From Aegilops tauschii subsp. strangulata (taxonomy: Eukaryota; Streptophyta; Magnoliopsida; Poales; Poaceae), in assembly GCF_002575655.3 (NCBI RefSeq), contig NC_053037.3, positions 327,077,294 to 327,141,293 on the forward strand: 64,000 nucleotides of DNA, written 5' to 3'. The notes beneath the pieces are model-generated. The model searched no databases. It was given only the letters and a program-made list of their open reading frames with translations, and had not been told where the DNA came from. The position numbers and the translations under genes were made by a program. The stretch's first letter is position 1. Each line of letters opens with the position of its first letter. Shown piece by piece: positions 1 to 11,495 of this stretch.

Positions 1-1478
1 CTTGACCCATTCCGTTAGCTTAGCACTCGATCGTTTAGTATGTTGCTATTGCTTTCTTCATGACTTATACATGTTCCTATGACTATGAGATTATGCAACT
101 CCCGTTTACCGGAGGAACACTTTGTGTGCTACCAAACGTCACAACGTAACTGGGTGATTATAAAGGTGCTCTACAGGTGTCTCCAAAGGTACTTGTTGGG
201 TTGGCGTATTTCGAGATTAGGATTTATCACTCTGATTGTCGGAGAGGTATCTCTGGGCCCACTCAGTAATACACATCACTATAAGCCTTGCAAGCATTGT
301 AACTAATGAGCTAGTTGCGGGATGATGTATTACGGAACGAGTAAAGAGACTTGCCAGTAACGAGATTGAACTAGGTATTGAGATACCGACGATCGAATCT
401 CGGGCAAGTAACATACCGATGACAAAGGGAACAACGTATGTTGTTATGCGGTTTGACCGATAAAGATCTTCGTAGAATATGTGGGAGCCAATATGAGCAT
501 CCAGGTTTCACTATTGGTTATTGACGGGAGAGGTGTCTCGGTCATGTCTACATAGTTCTCGAACCCGTAGGATCCTCACGCTTAACGTTACGATGATAGT
601 TATATTATGAGTTTATATGTTTTGATGTACCGAAGGTTGTTCGGAGTCCCGGATGTGATCACGGACATAACAGGGAGTCCCGAAATGGTCGAGACATAAA
701 GATTGATATATTGGAAGCCTATGTTTGGATATCGAAAGTGTTCCGGGTGAAATCGGGATTTTTCCGGAGTACCGGGAAGTTACCGGAACCCCCCAGTAAC
801 TTAATGGGCCTTAGTGGGCCTAGGTGGAAGAGAGGAGAGGAGGCCAGGGCAGGGCCGCACGCCCCTCCCCCCAGTCCGAATAGGACAAGGAGAGGGGGGC
901 GGCGCCCCCCCTTTCCTTCCTCCCCTCCACCTCTTCCCCCCCTCTCTCCTAGTCCAACATGGAAAAGGGGGGAGTCCTACTCCCGGTAGGAGTAGGACTC
1001 CTCCTGGCGCGCCTCTCCCCTTTGGCCGGCCGAACCCCCCTTGCTCCTTTATATACAGGGGCAGGGGGGCACCTCTAGACAAAATTGATCATTGATCTCT
1101 TAGCCGTGTGCGGTGCCCCCCTCCACCATATTACACCTCGATAATATCGTAGCGGTGCTTAGGCGAAGCCCTGCGTTGGTAGAACATCATCATCGTCACC
1201 ACGCCGTCGTGCTGACGAAACTCTCCCTCAACATTCGGCTGGACCGGAGTTCGAGGGACGTCATCGAGCTAAACGTGTGCTGAACTCGGAGGTGCCGTGC
1301 GTTCGGTACTTGATCGGTCGGATCATGAAGACGTACGACTACATCAACCGCATTGTGTTAACGCTTCCGCTTTCGGTCTACGAGGGTACGTGGACAACAC
1401 TCTCCCCTCTCGTTGCTATGCATCACCATGATCTTGCGTGTGCGTAGGAAATTTTTGAAATTACTACGTTCCCCAACA
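1..1478 (+). repeat. 5' LTR of the BARE/Angela-type copia (3' portion)
   Basis: This segment matches 6842-8323 nearly base for base, with scattered substitutions, so it is the 5' partner of the 3' LTR. About 255 bp of its start lie outside the window. It ends in CCCCAACA directly before the primer site. The small ORFs read in it (for example 711-989 and 801-1095) are compositional: the region is G/C-homopurine rich and open on both strands. Confidence 0.93.
972..1057 (+). promoter_or_regulatory. LTR promoter: perfect hairpin followed by a TATA box
   Basis: A perfect 12-bp inverted repeat (GAGTCCTACTCC at 972-983 and its complement at 989-1000, 5-nt loop) precedes a TATA-like TTTATATACA at 1048-1057. 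The same arrangement is kept in the 3' LTR (hairpin 7815-7843, TATA near 7893-7902). The TATA marks the probable U3/R boundary. A role for the hairpin is inference only. Confidence 0.6.
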
Positions 1479-1495
1479 GTGGCATCCGAGCCAGG
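1479..1495 (+). promoter_or_regulatory. Primer-binding site (tRNA-iMet type)
   Basis: TGGCATCCGAGCC begins two bases after the LTR end. It differs slightly from the canonical plant copia site TGGTATCAGAGC, so it has drifted or uses an imperfect primer match. Confidence 0.75.
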
Positions 1496-2750
1496 TTTTA
1501 TGCGTTGATGTTATATGCACGAGTAGAACACAAGTGAGTTGTGGGCGATATAAGTCATACTGCTTACCAGCATGTCATATTTTGGTTCAGCGGTATTGTG
1601 AGATGAAGCGGCCCGGACCGACATTACGCGTACGCTTACGTGAGACTGGTTTCACCGTTGCGAGCACTCGTTGCTTAAAGGTGACTGGCGGGTGTCTGTC
1701 TCTCTCACTTTAGGTGAACCGAGTGTGGCTACGCCCGGTCCTTGCGAAGGTTAAAACAGCACCAACTTGACAAACTATCGTTGTGGTTTTGATGCGTAGG
1801 TAAGAACGGTTCTTGCTAAGCCCGTAGCAGCCACGTAAAACTTGCAACAACAAAGTAGAGGACGTCTAACTTGTTTTTGCATGGCATGTTGTGATGTGAT
1901 ATGGTCAAGACATGATGCTGAATTTTATTGTATGAGATGATCATGTTTTGTAACCGAGTTATCGGCAACTGGCAGGAGCCATATGGTTGTCGCATTATTG
2001 TATGCAATGCAATCGGCATGTAATTGTTTTACTTTATCGCTAAGCGGTAGCGATAGTCGTAGAAGCAATAGTTGGCGAGACGACAACGATGCTACGATGG
2101 AGATCAAGGTGTCGCGCCGGTGACGATGGTGATCGTGATGGTGCTTCGGAGATGGAGATCACAAGCACAAGATGATGATGGCCATATCATATCACTTATA
2201 TTGATTGCATGTGATGTTTATCTTTTGTGCATCTTATCTTGCTTTGATTGACGGTAGCATTATAAGATGATCTCTCACTAAATTTCAAGATAAAAGTGTT
2301 CTCCCTGAGTATGCACCGTTGCCAAAGTTCGTCGTGCCCAGACACCACGTGATGATCGGGTGTGATAAGCTCTACGTCCATCTACAACGGGTGCAAGCCA
2401 ATTTTGCACACACAGAATACTCAGGTTAAACTTGACGAGCCTAGCATATGCAGATATGGCCTCGGAACACTGAGACCGAAAGGTCGAGCATGAATCATAT
2501 AGTAGATATGATCAACATAGTGATGTTCACCATTGAAAACTACTGCATTTCACGTGATGATCGGTTATGGTTTAGTTGATTTGGATCACGTGATCACTTA
2601 GATGATTAGAGGGATGTCTATCTAAGTGGAAGTTCTTAAGTAATATGATTAATTGAACTTAAATTTATCATGAACTTAGTCCTGGTAGTATTAGCATATC
2701 TATGTTGTAGATCAATAGCTCGCGTTTAGCTCCCCTGTTTTATTTTTGAT
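1496..2750 (+). other. Untranslated leader of the copia element, no gene seen
   Basis: The stretch between the primer site and the first gag codon is AT-rich with stops in all frames. It is the long 5' leader known for BARE-type elements. I see no promoter, tRNA or independent repeat in it. Confidence 0.6.
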
Positions 2751-3412
2751 ATGTTCCTAGAGAAAATTATGTTGAAAGATGTTAGTAGCAAAGATGCGGA
2801 TTGGATCCGTGATCTGAGGATTATCCTCATTGCTGCACAGAAGAATTATGTCCTTGATGCACCGCTAGGTGGCAGACCTATTGCAGGAGCAGATGCAGAC
2901 GTTATGAACGTTTGGCTAGCTCAATATGATGACTACTTGATAGTTTAGTGCACCATGCTTAACGGCTTAGAATCGGGACTTCAAAGACGTTTTGAACGTC
3001 ATGGACCATATGAGATGTTCCAGGAGTTGAATTTAATATTTCAAGCAAATACCCGAGTTGATAGATATGAAGTCTCCAACAAGTTCTATAGCTAAAAGAT
3101 AGAGGAGAATAGCTCAAGAAGTGAGCATGTGCTCAGATTGTCTGGGTACTACAATCGCTTGAATCAAGTGGGAGTTAATCTTCCAGATAAAATAGTGATT
3201 GACAAAATTCTCTAGTCACCATCGCCAAGTTAGTATAACTTCATGATGAACTATAGTATGCAAGGGATGACGAAAGTAATTCCCGAGCTCTTCGCGATGC
3301 TGAAATTGACGAAGGTAGAAATCAAAGAAAGAGCATCAAGTGTTGATGGTTAACAAGACCACTAGTTTCAAGAAAAGGGCAAAGGGATAGAAGGGGAACT
3401 TCAAGAAGGACG
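2751..3412 (+). pseudogene. gag: Copia gag remnant (capsid region)
   Basis: Translation from 2751 gives a gag-like start including ADWIRDLRIILIAAQKNYVL, which fits the capsid N-terminal pattern of BARE-type copia gag (W..NLR....Q...YVL). An in-frame stop follows at about 2946, after which homologous-looking segments continue with further stops (near 3093, 3213 and 3351). The product would be the virus-like-particle capsid. With at least four stops it cannot make a full-length protein. Assignment rests on motif pattern and position before the zinc knuckle. Confidence 0.75.
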
Positions 3413-3417
3413 GCAAG

Positions 3418-3648
3418 CAAGTTGCTGCTCAAGTGAAGAAGCCCAAGTCTGGACCTAAGCCTGAGACTAAGTGCTTCTACTGCAAAGGGACTGGTCACTG
3501 GAAGCAGAACTGCCCCAAGTATTTGGTGGATAAGAAGGATGGCAAAGTGAACAAAGGTATATTTGATATACAGATTATTGATGTGTATTTTACTAGTGTT
3601 CATAGCAACCCCTCGGTATTTGATACTGGTTCAGTTGCTAAAGAGTAG
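3418..3648 (+). pseudogene. Copia nucleocapsid zinc knuckle and start of protease
   Basis: An open stretch encodes a lysine-rich segment, a CCHC zinc knuckle (CFYCKGTGHWKQNCP, C-x2-C-x4-H-x4-C spacing) and then FDTGS, the aspartic protease active-site triad. In BARE-type copia these belong to the gag C-terminus and the N-terminus of protease. The frame stops at 3646-3648 shortly after the catalytic DTG, so the protease is truncated. Confidence 0.85.
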
Positions 3649-3837
3649 TAACTCGAAACGGGAGTTGCATAATGAACAGAAACTAGTTAAGGATGAAGTG
3701 ACGATGTGTATTGGAAGTGGTTCCAAGATTGATATGATCATCATCGCACACTCCCTATACTTTCGGGATTAGTGTTGAACCTAAATAAGTGTTATTTGGT
3801 GTTTGCGTTGAGCATGAATATGATTTGATCATGTTTA

Positions 3838-4770
3838 TTGCAATACGGTTATTCATTTAAGTTAGAGAATAATATTTGTTCTGTTTACATGAATATAACC
3901 TTATACGGTTACACACCCAATGAAAATGGTTCGTTGGATCTCGATCATAGTGATACACATATTCATAATATTGAAGCCAAAAGATGCAAAGTTAATAATG
4001 ATAGTGCAACTTATTTGTGGCACTGCCGTTTAAGTCATATTGGTGTAAAGCGCATGAAGAAACTCCATGCTGATGGGCTTTTGGAATCACTTGATTATGA
4101 ATCACTTGATGCTTGCGAACCATGCCTTATGGGCAAGATGACTAAGACTCCGTTCTCCGGAACAATGGAGTGAGCAACTGACTTATTGGAAATAACACAT
4201 ACTGATGTATGCGATCCGATGAGTGTTGAGGCTCGCGACGGATATCGTTATTTTTCTGACCTTCACAGATGATTTGAGCAGATATGGGTATATCTACTTG
4301 ATGAAACATAAGTCTGAAACATTTGAAAAGTTCAAAGAATTTCAGAGTGAAGTGGAAAATCATCGTGACAAGAAAATAAAGTTTCTACGATCTGATCGCG
4401 GAGACAAATATTTGAGTTACGAGTTTGGTCTTCAATTAAAACAATGTGGAATAGTTTCACAAACTCATTCCGCCTGGAACACCACAGCATAATGGTGTGT
4501 CCGAACATCATAACCGTACTTTATTGGATATAGTGCAATCTATGATGTTTCTTACCAATTTACCACTATAGTTTTGGGGTTATGCATTAGAGATAGCTGC
4601 ATTCACGTTAAAACGACACCATCTAAATCCGTTGAGACGACACCATATGAACTGTGGTTTGGCAAGAAACCAAAGTTGTCGTTTCTTAAAGTTTGGGGTT
4701 GTGATGCTTATATGAAAAGTTTCATCCTGATAAGCTCAAACCCAAATCGGAGAAATATGTCTTCATAGGA
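3838..4770 (+). pseudogene. Copia GAG-pre-integrase and integrase remnant
   Basis: The ORF at 3838-4173 carries the GAG-pre-integrase zinc-binding pattern: H at WHCRLSHIG and a C-x2-C in CEPCLMGK. After a stop at 4171-4173 the integrase core resumes in other frames: HTDVCDP, then a stretch with FLTFTDDLSRYGYIYLM and FLRSDRGDKY, matching the D,D(35)E core of copia integrases. A frameshift follows near 4485 and the C-terminal part is read at 4574-4768 (TPYELWFGKKP). At least one stop and two frameshifts break it. Confidence 0.82.
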
Positions 4771-4875
4771 TACCCAAAGGAGACTGTTGGGTACACCTTC
4801 TATCACAGATCCGAAGGCTAGACATTCGTTGCTAAGAATGGATCCTTTCTAGAGAAGGAGTTTCTCTCGAAAGAA

Positions 4876-6330
4876 GTGAGTGGGAGGAAAGTAGAGCTTG
4901 ATGAGGTAATTGTGCTTGCTCCCTTGTTGGAAAGTAGTTCATCACTGAAATCAGTTCCAGTGATGCTTACACCAATTAGTGAGGAAGTTAATGATAATGA
5001 TCATGAAGCTCCGGATCAATTTACTACCGAACCTCGTAGGTCAACCAGAGTGAGATCCGCACCAGAGTGGTACGGTAATTCAGTTCTGGAGGTCACGTTA
5101 GTTGACCATGACGAACCTACGAACTATGGGGAAGCGATGATGAGCCCAGATTCCACAAAATGGCTTGAGGCCATGAAATCTGAGATGGGATCCATGTATG
5201 AGAACAAAGTGTGGACTTTGGTTGACTTGCCCGATGATCGGCAAGCCATAGAAAATAAATGGATCTTCAAGAGGAAGACGGACGCTGATAGTAGTGTTAC
5301 TATCTACAAAGCTAGACTTGTCGGAAAAGGTTTATGACAAAGTTCAAGGTGTTGACTACGATGAGATTTTCTCACTCGCAGTGATGCTTAAGTCTGTCCG
5401 AATCATGTTAGCAATTGCCGCATTTTATGAAATCTGGCAAATGGATAAACAAAACTGCATTCCTTAATGGATTTATTAAAGAAGAGTTGTATATGATGCA
5501 ACCAGAAGGTTTTGTCAATCCTAAAGGTGCTAACAAAATATGCAAGCTCTAGCGATCCATCTATGGACTGGTGCAAGCATCTCGGAGTAGGAATATACGC
5601 TTTGATAAGTTGATCAAAGGATATAGTTTTATACAGACTTGCGGTGAAGCCTGTATTTACAAGAAAGTGAGTGGGAGCACTACAACATTTCTGATAAGTA
5701 TATGTGAATGACATATTGTTGATCGGAAATAATGTAGAATTATTCTGCAAAGCATAAAGGAGTGTTTGAAAGGAGTTTTTCAAAGAAAGACCTCGGTGAA
5801 GCTGCTTACATATTGAGCATCAAGATCTATAGATATAGACCAAGACGCTTGATAAGTTTTTTCAATGAGTAAATACCTTAACAAGATTTTGAAGTGGTTC
5901 AAAATGGAACAGTCAAAGAAAGAGTTTCTTGCCTGGGTTACATGGTGTGAAATTGAGTAAGACTCAAAACCCGACCACGGCAGAAGATAGAAAAAGAATG
6001 ATAGTCATTCCCTATGCCTTGGCCATAGGTTCTATAAAGTATGCCATGCTGTGTACCAGATCTATTGTATACCCTACACTGATTTTGGCAAGGGAGTACA
6101 ATAGTGATCTAGGAGTAGATCACTGGACAGCGGTCAAAATTATCCTTACTGGAATAAGGATATGTTTCTCGATTATGGAAGTGACAAAAGGCTCGTCGTA
6201 AAGGGTTACGTCGATGCAAGTTTTGACACTAATCTAGACGACTCTAAGTCTCGGTCTAGATACATATTGAAAGTGGGAGCAATTAGCTAGAGTAGCTCCA
6301 TGCAGAGCATTGTAGACATAGAAATTTGCA
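4876..6330 (+). pseudogene. Copia reverse transcriptase and RNase H remnant
   Basis: At 4876-5337 the ORF encodes the linker RRSTRVRSAPEWYG and the reverse transcriptase entry (WLEAMKSEMGSMYENKVWTL, NKWIFKRK), typical of copia RT. Stops and frameshifts then fragment RT over about 5338-5900. RNase H-type sequence is recognisable from about 5929 and again near 6200 (AKGYVDASFDT-like in a shifted frame). The catalytic YVDD region is not intact. Nothing functional remains. Confidence 0.75.
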
Positions 6331-6409
6331 AAATACTTACGGATCTGAATGTGACAGACCCGTTGACTAAAATTATCTCACAAGCAAAACATGATCACAC
6401 CTTAGTACT

Positions 6410-6586
6410 CTTTGGGTGTTAATCACATAGCGATGTGAACTAGATTACTGACTCTAGTAAACCCTTTGGGTGATGGTCACATGACGATGTGAACTATGGG
6501 TGTTAATCACATGGTGATGTGAACTATTGATGTTAAATCACATGGCGATGTGAACTAGATTATTGACTCTAGTGCAAGTGGGAGAC
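6410..6586 (+). repeat. 3' untranslated tandem repeats and polypurine tract
   Basis: Four imperfect copies of a unit built on TCACATGGCGATGTGAACTA lie between about 6418 and 6560, followed by the polypurine tract GCAAGTGGGAGAC at 6574-6586 directly before the 3' LTR. Short 3' repeats and this tract are familiar from BARE/Angela elements. The unit contains a small inverted repeat (CACAT..ATGTG). Confidence 0.75.
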
Positions 6587-8323
6587 TGAAGGAAATATGC
6601 CCTAGAGGCAATAATAAAGTTATTATTTATTTCCTTATATCATGATAAATGTTTATTATTCATGCTAGAATTGTACTAACCGGAAACTTGATACATGTGT
6701 GAATACATAGACAAACAGAGTGTCACTAGTATGCCTCTACTTGACTAGCTCGTTGATCAAAGATGGTTATGTTTCCTAGCCATTACCATGAGTTGTCATT
6801 TGATTCATGGGATCACATCATTAGGACAATGATGTGATTGACTTGACCCATTCCGTTAGCTTAGCACTCGATCGTTTAGTATGTTGCTATTGCTTTCTTC
6901 ATGACTTATACATGTTCCTATGACTATGAGATTATGCAACTCCCATTTACCGGAGGAACACTTTGTGTGCTACCAAACGTCACAACGTAACTGGGTGATT
7001 ATAAATGTGCTCTACAGGTGTCTCCAAAGGTACTTGTTGGGTTGGCGTATTTCGAGATTAGGATTTGTCACTCCGATTGTCGGAGAGGTATCTCTGGGCC
7101 CACTCAGTAATACACATCACTATAAGCCTTGCAAGCATTGTAACTAATGAGCTAGTTGCAGGATGATGTATTACGGAACGAGTAAAGAGACTTGCCGGTA
7201 ACGAGATTGAACTAGGTATTGAGATACCGACGATCGAATCTCGGGCAAGTAACATACCGATGACAAAGGGAACAACGTATGTTGTTATGCGGTTTGACCG
7301 ATAAAGATCTTCACAGAATATGTGGGAGCCAATATGAGCATCCAGGTTCCGCTATTGGTTAGTGACCGGAGAGGTGTCTCGGTCATGTCTACATAGTTCT
7401 CGAACCCGTAGGGTCCGCACGCTTAACGTTACGATGACAGTTATATTATGAGTTTATATGTTTTGATGTACCGAAGGTTGTTCAGAGTCCCGGATGTGAT
7501 CACGGACATAACGAGGAGTCTCGAAATGGTCGAGACATAAAGATTGATATATTGGAAGCCTATGTTTGGATATCGGAAGTGTTCCGGGTGAAATCGGGAT
7601 TTTTCCGGAGTACCGGGAGGTTACCGGAACCCCCCCGGTAACTTAATGGGCCTTAGTGGGCCTAGGTGGAAGAGAGGAGAGGAGGCCAGGGCAGGGCCGC
7701 ACACCCCTCCCCCCAGTCCGAATAGGACAAGGAGAGGGGGGAGGCGCCCCCCCTTTCCTTCCTCCCCTCCACCTCTTCCCCCTCTCTCTCCTAGTCCAAC
7801 ATGGAAAAGGGGGGGAGTCCTACTCCCGGTAGGAGTAGGACTCCTCCTGGCGCGCCTCTCCCCTTTGGCCGGCCGAACAACCCCCTTGCTCCTTTATATA
7901 CAGGGGCAGGGGGGCACCTCTAGACACAATTGATCATTGATCTCTTAGCCGTGTGCGGTGCCCCCCTCCACCATATTACACCTCGATAATATCATAGCGG
8001 TGCTTAGGCGAAGCCCTGCGTCGGTAGAACATCATCATCGTCACCACGCCGTCGAGCTGACGGAACTCTCCCTCAACACTCGGCTGGATCGGAGTTCGAG
8101 GGACATCATCGAGCTGAACGTGTGCTAAACTCGGAGGTGTCGTGCGTTCGGTACTTGATCGGTCGTATCGTGAAGACGTACGACTACATCAACCGCGTTG
8201 TGTTAACGCTTCCGCTTTCGGTCTACGAGGGTATGTGGACAACACTCTCCCCTCTCGTTGCTATGCATCACCATGATCTTGCGTGTGCGTAGGAAATTTT
8301 TGAAATTACTACATTCCCCAACA
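6587..8323 (+). repeat. 3' LTR of the BARE/Angela-type copia
   Basis: It starts TGAAGGAAATATGCCC after the polypurine tract and ends CCCCAACA. Its last 1.48 kb pair with 1-1478. Position 8324 resumes the interrupted ORF of the Athila-like element, which fixes the 3' boundary. Confidence 0.92.
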
Positions 8324-9055
8324 GGCAAAACAAGTGCAACTTCAAAACTTTCAACATATAGAGAGGAAACTTGATATTATTGCAATATGTAAATGCATAT
8401 GTTCCTCTCTCATAATAATCTTCAGTGGCATCATGAATGAATTCAACAATATAACTATCACATAAAGCATTCTTTTCATGATCCACAAGCATAGAAATTT
8501 TGTTACTCTCCACATAGGCAAATTTATTCTCATAAATAGTGGTGGGAGCAAACTCAACAAAATAACAATCAAGTGATTGAAAATTAAAATCATGATGACA
8601 AGTTCCATGGTTATCATTATTCTTTATAGCATACATGTCATCACCATAATCATCATAGATAGCAACTTTGTTATCATCATTGAAGCCTCATTTAAAATGG
8701 TGGATTCATCACTAAATAAAGTCATGACCTCTCCAAATCCACTTTCATAATTATAATCATCATAAATAGGAGGCATGCAATTATTATAACAAATTTGCAC
8801 ATCAAATCTTGGGGGACTAAAAATATCATCTTCATCAAACATAGCATCCCCGAGCTTATGGCTTTGCATATTGTTAGCATCATGGATATTCAAAGAATTC
8901 ATACTAGCAAGATTGCAATCATGCTCATCATTCATAGATTCTATGCCAAACATTTTATAGCATTCTTCTTCTAACAACTGAGAACAATTTTCCTTTCCAT
9001 CATTTTCACGAAAGACATTATAAAGATGAATAATATGATGCAACCTCAATTCCAT
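8324..9055 (-). pseudogene. Broken copy of the Athila-like element's single ORF (unknown function)
   Basis: From ATG at 9055 the minus strand encodes MELRLHHIIHLYNVFRENDG and later DANNMQSHKLGDAMFDEDD, aligning well with the intact ORF at 35477-36241. The frame is lost after about 8700. Homology resumes in another frame from 8636 (MYAIKNNDNHGTCHHD) and runs to 8324, where the copia insertion cuts it. No gag, protease or polymerase motif is visible. The protein is acidic and asparagine/histidine rich. Function unknown. Confidence 0.7.
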
Positions 9056-9153
9056 TTTTTTGTAGTTTTCTTTTATGAACCAAACTAGTGATAAAACAAG
9101 AAACTAAAAGATTTGATTGCAAGATCTAAAGATATACCTTCAAGCACTCACCT

Positions 9154-9170
9154 CCCCGGCAACGACGCCA
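9154..9170 (-). promoter_or_regulatory. Primer-binding site (tRNA-Asp type)
   Basis: On the minus strand TGGCGTCGTTGCCGGGG lies 10 nt after the LTR end. It is close to the complement of the plant tRNA-Asp 3' end used by Athila-group gypsy elements, which supports the lineage call. Confidence 0.75.
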
Positions 9171-9180
9171 GAAAAGAGCT

Positions 9181-10757
9181 TGATGTCTACTACGCAACTT
9201 TATTCTTGTAGACTCGTGTTGGGCCTCCAAGCGTTGTGTTTTGTAGGACAGTAGAAATTTCCCCTCAAGTGGATGACCTAAGGTTTATCAATCCGTGGGA
9301 GGTGTAGGATGAAGATAGTCTCTCTCAAACAACCCTGCAACCAAATACAAGAAATCTCTTGTGTCCCCAACACACCCAATACAATGGCAAACTGTATAGG
9401 TGCACCAGTTCGGCGAAGAGATGGTGATAAAAGTGTAATATGAATGGTTGAAATATATTTTTATAATCTGAATAAATAAAAACAGCAAGGTAGCAAATAG
9501 TAAACGGCACAAAAACGCTATTGCAATGCTTGAAAATGAGGCCTAGGGTCCGTACTTTTGCTCGTGCAATCTCTCAACAATGCTAATATAATTGGATCAT
9601 ATAACCGTCCCTCAAAGTGCGATGAAGAAATCACTCCAAAGTTCCTATCTAGCGGAGAACATAAGATGGAATTGTTTGTAGGGTACGAAACCACCTCAAA
9701 GCTATTCTTTCCGATCAATCTATCCTAGAGTTCGTACTAAAATAACACCAAGCTATTCTTTCCGATCAATCTAACCAAGAGTTCGTACTAAATTAACACC
9801 AAAGCAAATTCAGATTCATAATATTCAATCCAACACAAAGAACTTCAAAGAGTGCCCCAAGATTTCTACGGAGAAACAAAGACAAGAACGTGCATCAACC
9901 CCTATGCATAGATTACCCCAATGTCACCTCGGGAATCCGCGAGTTGAATGCCAAAACATATATCAAGTGAATCAATATGATACCCCATTGTCACCACGAG
10001 TATTCATATGCAAGACATATATCAAGTGCTCGCAAATCCATAAAAGTATTCAATCCGATAACAACGAAATCTCAGAGGAAAACACTCAATTCATCACAAC
10101 AAGATAGAGAGGGGAAAACACCATATGACCCGACTATATTAACAAAGCCCGCGATACATCAGGATAGTGCAAACTCAAGAACACGACAGAGGGAGATTAA
10201 ACACATAGCTACTGGTACAAACCCTCAGCCCCGAGGGTGGACTACTCCCTCCTCATGATGGTGGCCGTTGGGATGATGAAGATGGCCACCGGTGATGATT
10301 CCCCCCTCCGGCAGGGTGCCAGAACAGTCTAGATTAGTTTTAGTGGATACAGAGCCTTGCGGCGGCGGAACTTCTGATCTAGGGTTACTTCTGATGGTTT
10401 CTCTATTTACAGGATTTTTTGGTGTTCGTTTCACGCTAAGATGGTCCTCGAGGTGAGCACAACCCACCAGGGCAAGCCAGGCCCACCAGGCACGCCCAGT
10501 GTCTTGTGCCCTACTCCTTCATCTTCTGGTCCTTCCACGAAGCTTCAGGGGTCTCTTTTGTTCCAAAAAAAATCTTCAAAAAGTTTCAGCTCATTTGGAG
10601 AACTTTCATTTCTGCACAAAAAACAACACCACGGTAGTTCTGCTGAAAAGAACGTCAGTCCGGGTTAGTTCCATGCAAATTATACCAAAACCATATAAAA
10701 TTATTGTAAACATGGCATGAATACTTCATAAATTATGGATACATTGGAGACGTATCA
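9181..10757 (-). repeat. 5' LTR of the minus-strand Athila-like element
   Basis: A 1577-bp LTR. On the minus strand it starts TGATACGTCTCC (10757) and ends TAGACATCA (9181). Large parts align to the reverse complement of 39056-40729, including the region around 9300-9500 and the GATCAATC..TTCGTAC stretch. Confidence 0.85.
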
Positions 10758-10845
10758 CACATTAAGCCGGGGTGGCGGCTTAAGGGCAAAATTCTCCATG
10801 CGACCCAGCATCGAACCAGGTCGATTCCGGTCAAACCATTGGCCA

Positions 10846-11495
10846 TTAAGGATCGGATCTTTGAAAAGAGGAGCATATATTTTTCCATTCCGCTGTGCTG
10901 ATGCAGCATGGAAGAGGGTGCCTATTGCTAAGCCGGTTGGCACGATAACACGGCAGAGGATTTTCCCCTTCTAGAGAAGTGTCTTGGCAGTAAAACCAAG
11001 TTTGGTTCCAGTCTTTGGGATGACTGGACAACTTTGCGGCTGGGAAGGTGGCTTCTTTCCGCCTTTGAATTGAAATACCGCTTAATTCTAGGCTGTGCCC
11101 GTCCGTAAACTCAGTTTGGCGGTTTAAATAATAGAACTCTCTAAATAGTTCTAAAGTGGGCTCCTGTTGAAGGTATACTTCGCAAAATACTTGAAAATTG
11201 CAGATATTTGTGACAGAGTTGGGTCCGATGTCTTGAGGATGGAGTTGGAAAAAGTGCATCACATCACGGAAAACTTTGACCCGGGCGGGGGGAATCCCCA
11301 AGCATGTGATCAGTGAAGACGACAACTTCGCCCTCTTTTGGCTCTGGGATGGTTTCTGCTCCTGGGGCTCTCCAACGAATGACATCCTTTGCGGCTAAAA
11401 CGCTCACTTGAACATGTTCATTCAACGTTTCCTCGGTATCTCGGGAAGCGACCCAGTTGCATGAGGTGACAGTCTTAGTCATTGTTGAGGAAGGT
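10846..11495 (-). pseudogene. Antisense gene of the 'putative gypsy type transposon' family in the host gypsy
   Basis: Minus-strand exon 2 begins at 11495 after a 3' splice site (TTCTTTTTAG). ATG at 11482 starts MTKTVTSCNWVASRDTEETL and reaches EPKEGEVVVFTDHMLG, the same layout as the Fatima antisense ORF (EPNESVVFVSHFLRG). A frameshift near 11300 moves the reading to the ORF ending at 10846, which carries FQLHPQDIGPNSVTNICNFQ and FCEVYLQQEPTLELF, parallel to the other ORF's DLAPDSILHISSF and VCEACLRITPHFGLW. This pattern is that of the Pfam family named putative gypsy type transposon (recalled as Transposase_28). Its cellular role is unknown. The gene is antisense to the retrotransposon that carries it, and the downstream part is lost at the Athila-like insertion. 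Confidence 0.75.

Larger units (their letters stand above)
1..8323 (+). mobile_element. BARE/WIS/Angela-type copia retrotransposon, 5' LTR cut by the window edge
   Basis: The element reads, in order, a partial 5' LTR, a tRNA-iMet-like primer site, decayed gag, zinc knuckle, protease, GAG-pre-integrase, integrase, reverse transcriptase and RNase H remnants, a polypurine tract and a 3' LTR of 1737 bp. The domain order (integrase before reverse transcriptase) is that of Ty1/copia. The LTR opening (TGAAGGAAATATGCCCTAGA) is characteristic of the BARE/WIS/Angela group, a name I give from memory. The coding region is broken in every domain. It inserted into the internal region of a minus-strand Athila-like element, whose ORF is cut at 8324. 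The left TSD lies outside the window. Confidence 0.9.
8324..10757 (-). mobile_element. Athila-like non-autonomous gypsy element, minus strand, truncated by the copia insertion
   Basis: Read on the minus strand it is a 5' LTR (10757 down to 9181), a tRNA-Asp-type primer site and the first ~0.85 kb of the internal region. The internal part is homologous to 35377-36110 of the second Athila-like element in this window. The rest lies left of the copia insertion, outside the window. The LTR start (TGATACGTCTCCAATGTATC) resembles Sabrina-type elements, a tentative name from memory. It sits inside the plus-strand host gypsy. The flanking CACAT at 10758-10762 would be its TSD, but the partner is not visible. 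Confidence 0.8.

Noticed and set aside
801..1095. Overlapping ORFs on both strands in the LTR (also 7646-7933)
   Set aside because: The segment is G- and C-run rich, with frames open on both strands and no domain. It repeats in both LTRs, so openness is compositional.
6410..6571. Regularly spaced short repeats resembling a CRISPR array
   Set aside because: Repeats are imperfect, spacers are not unique and the position is the 3' untranslated part of a copia element in a plant genome.
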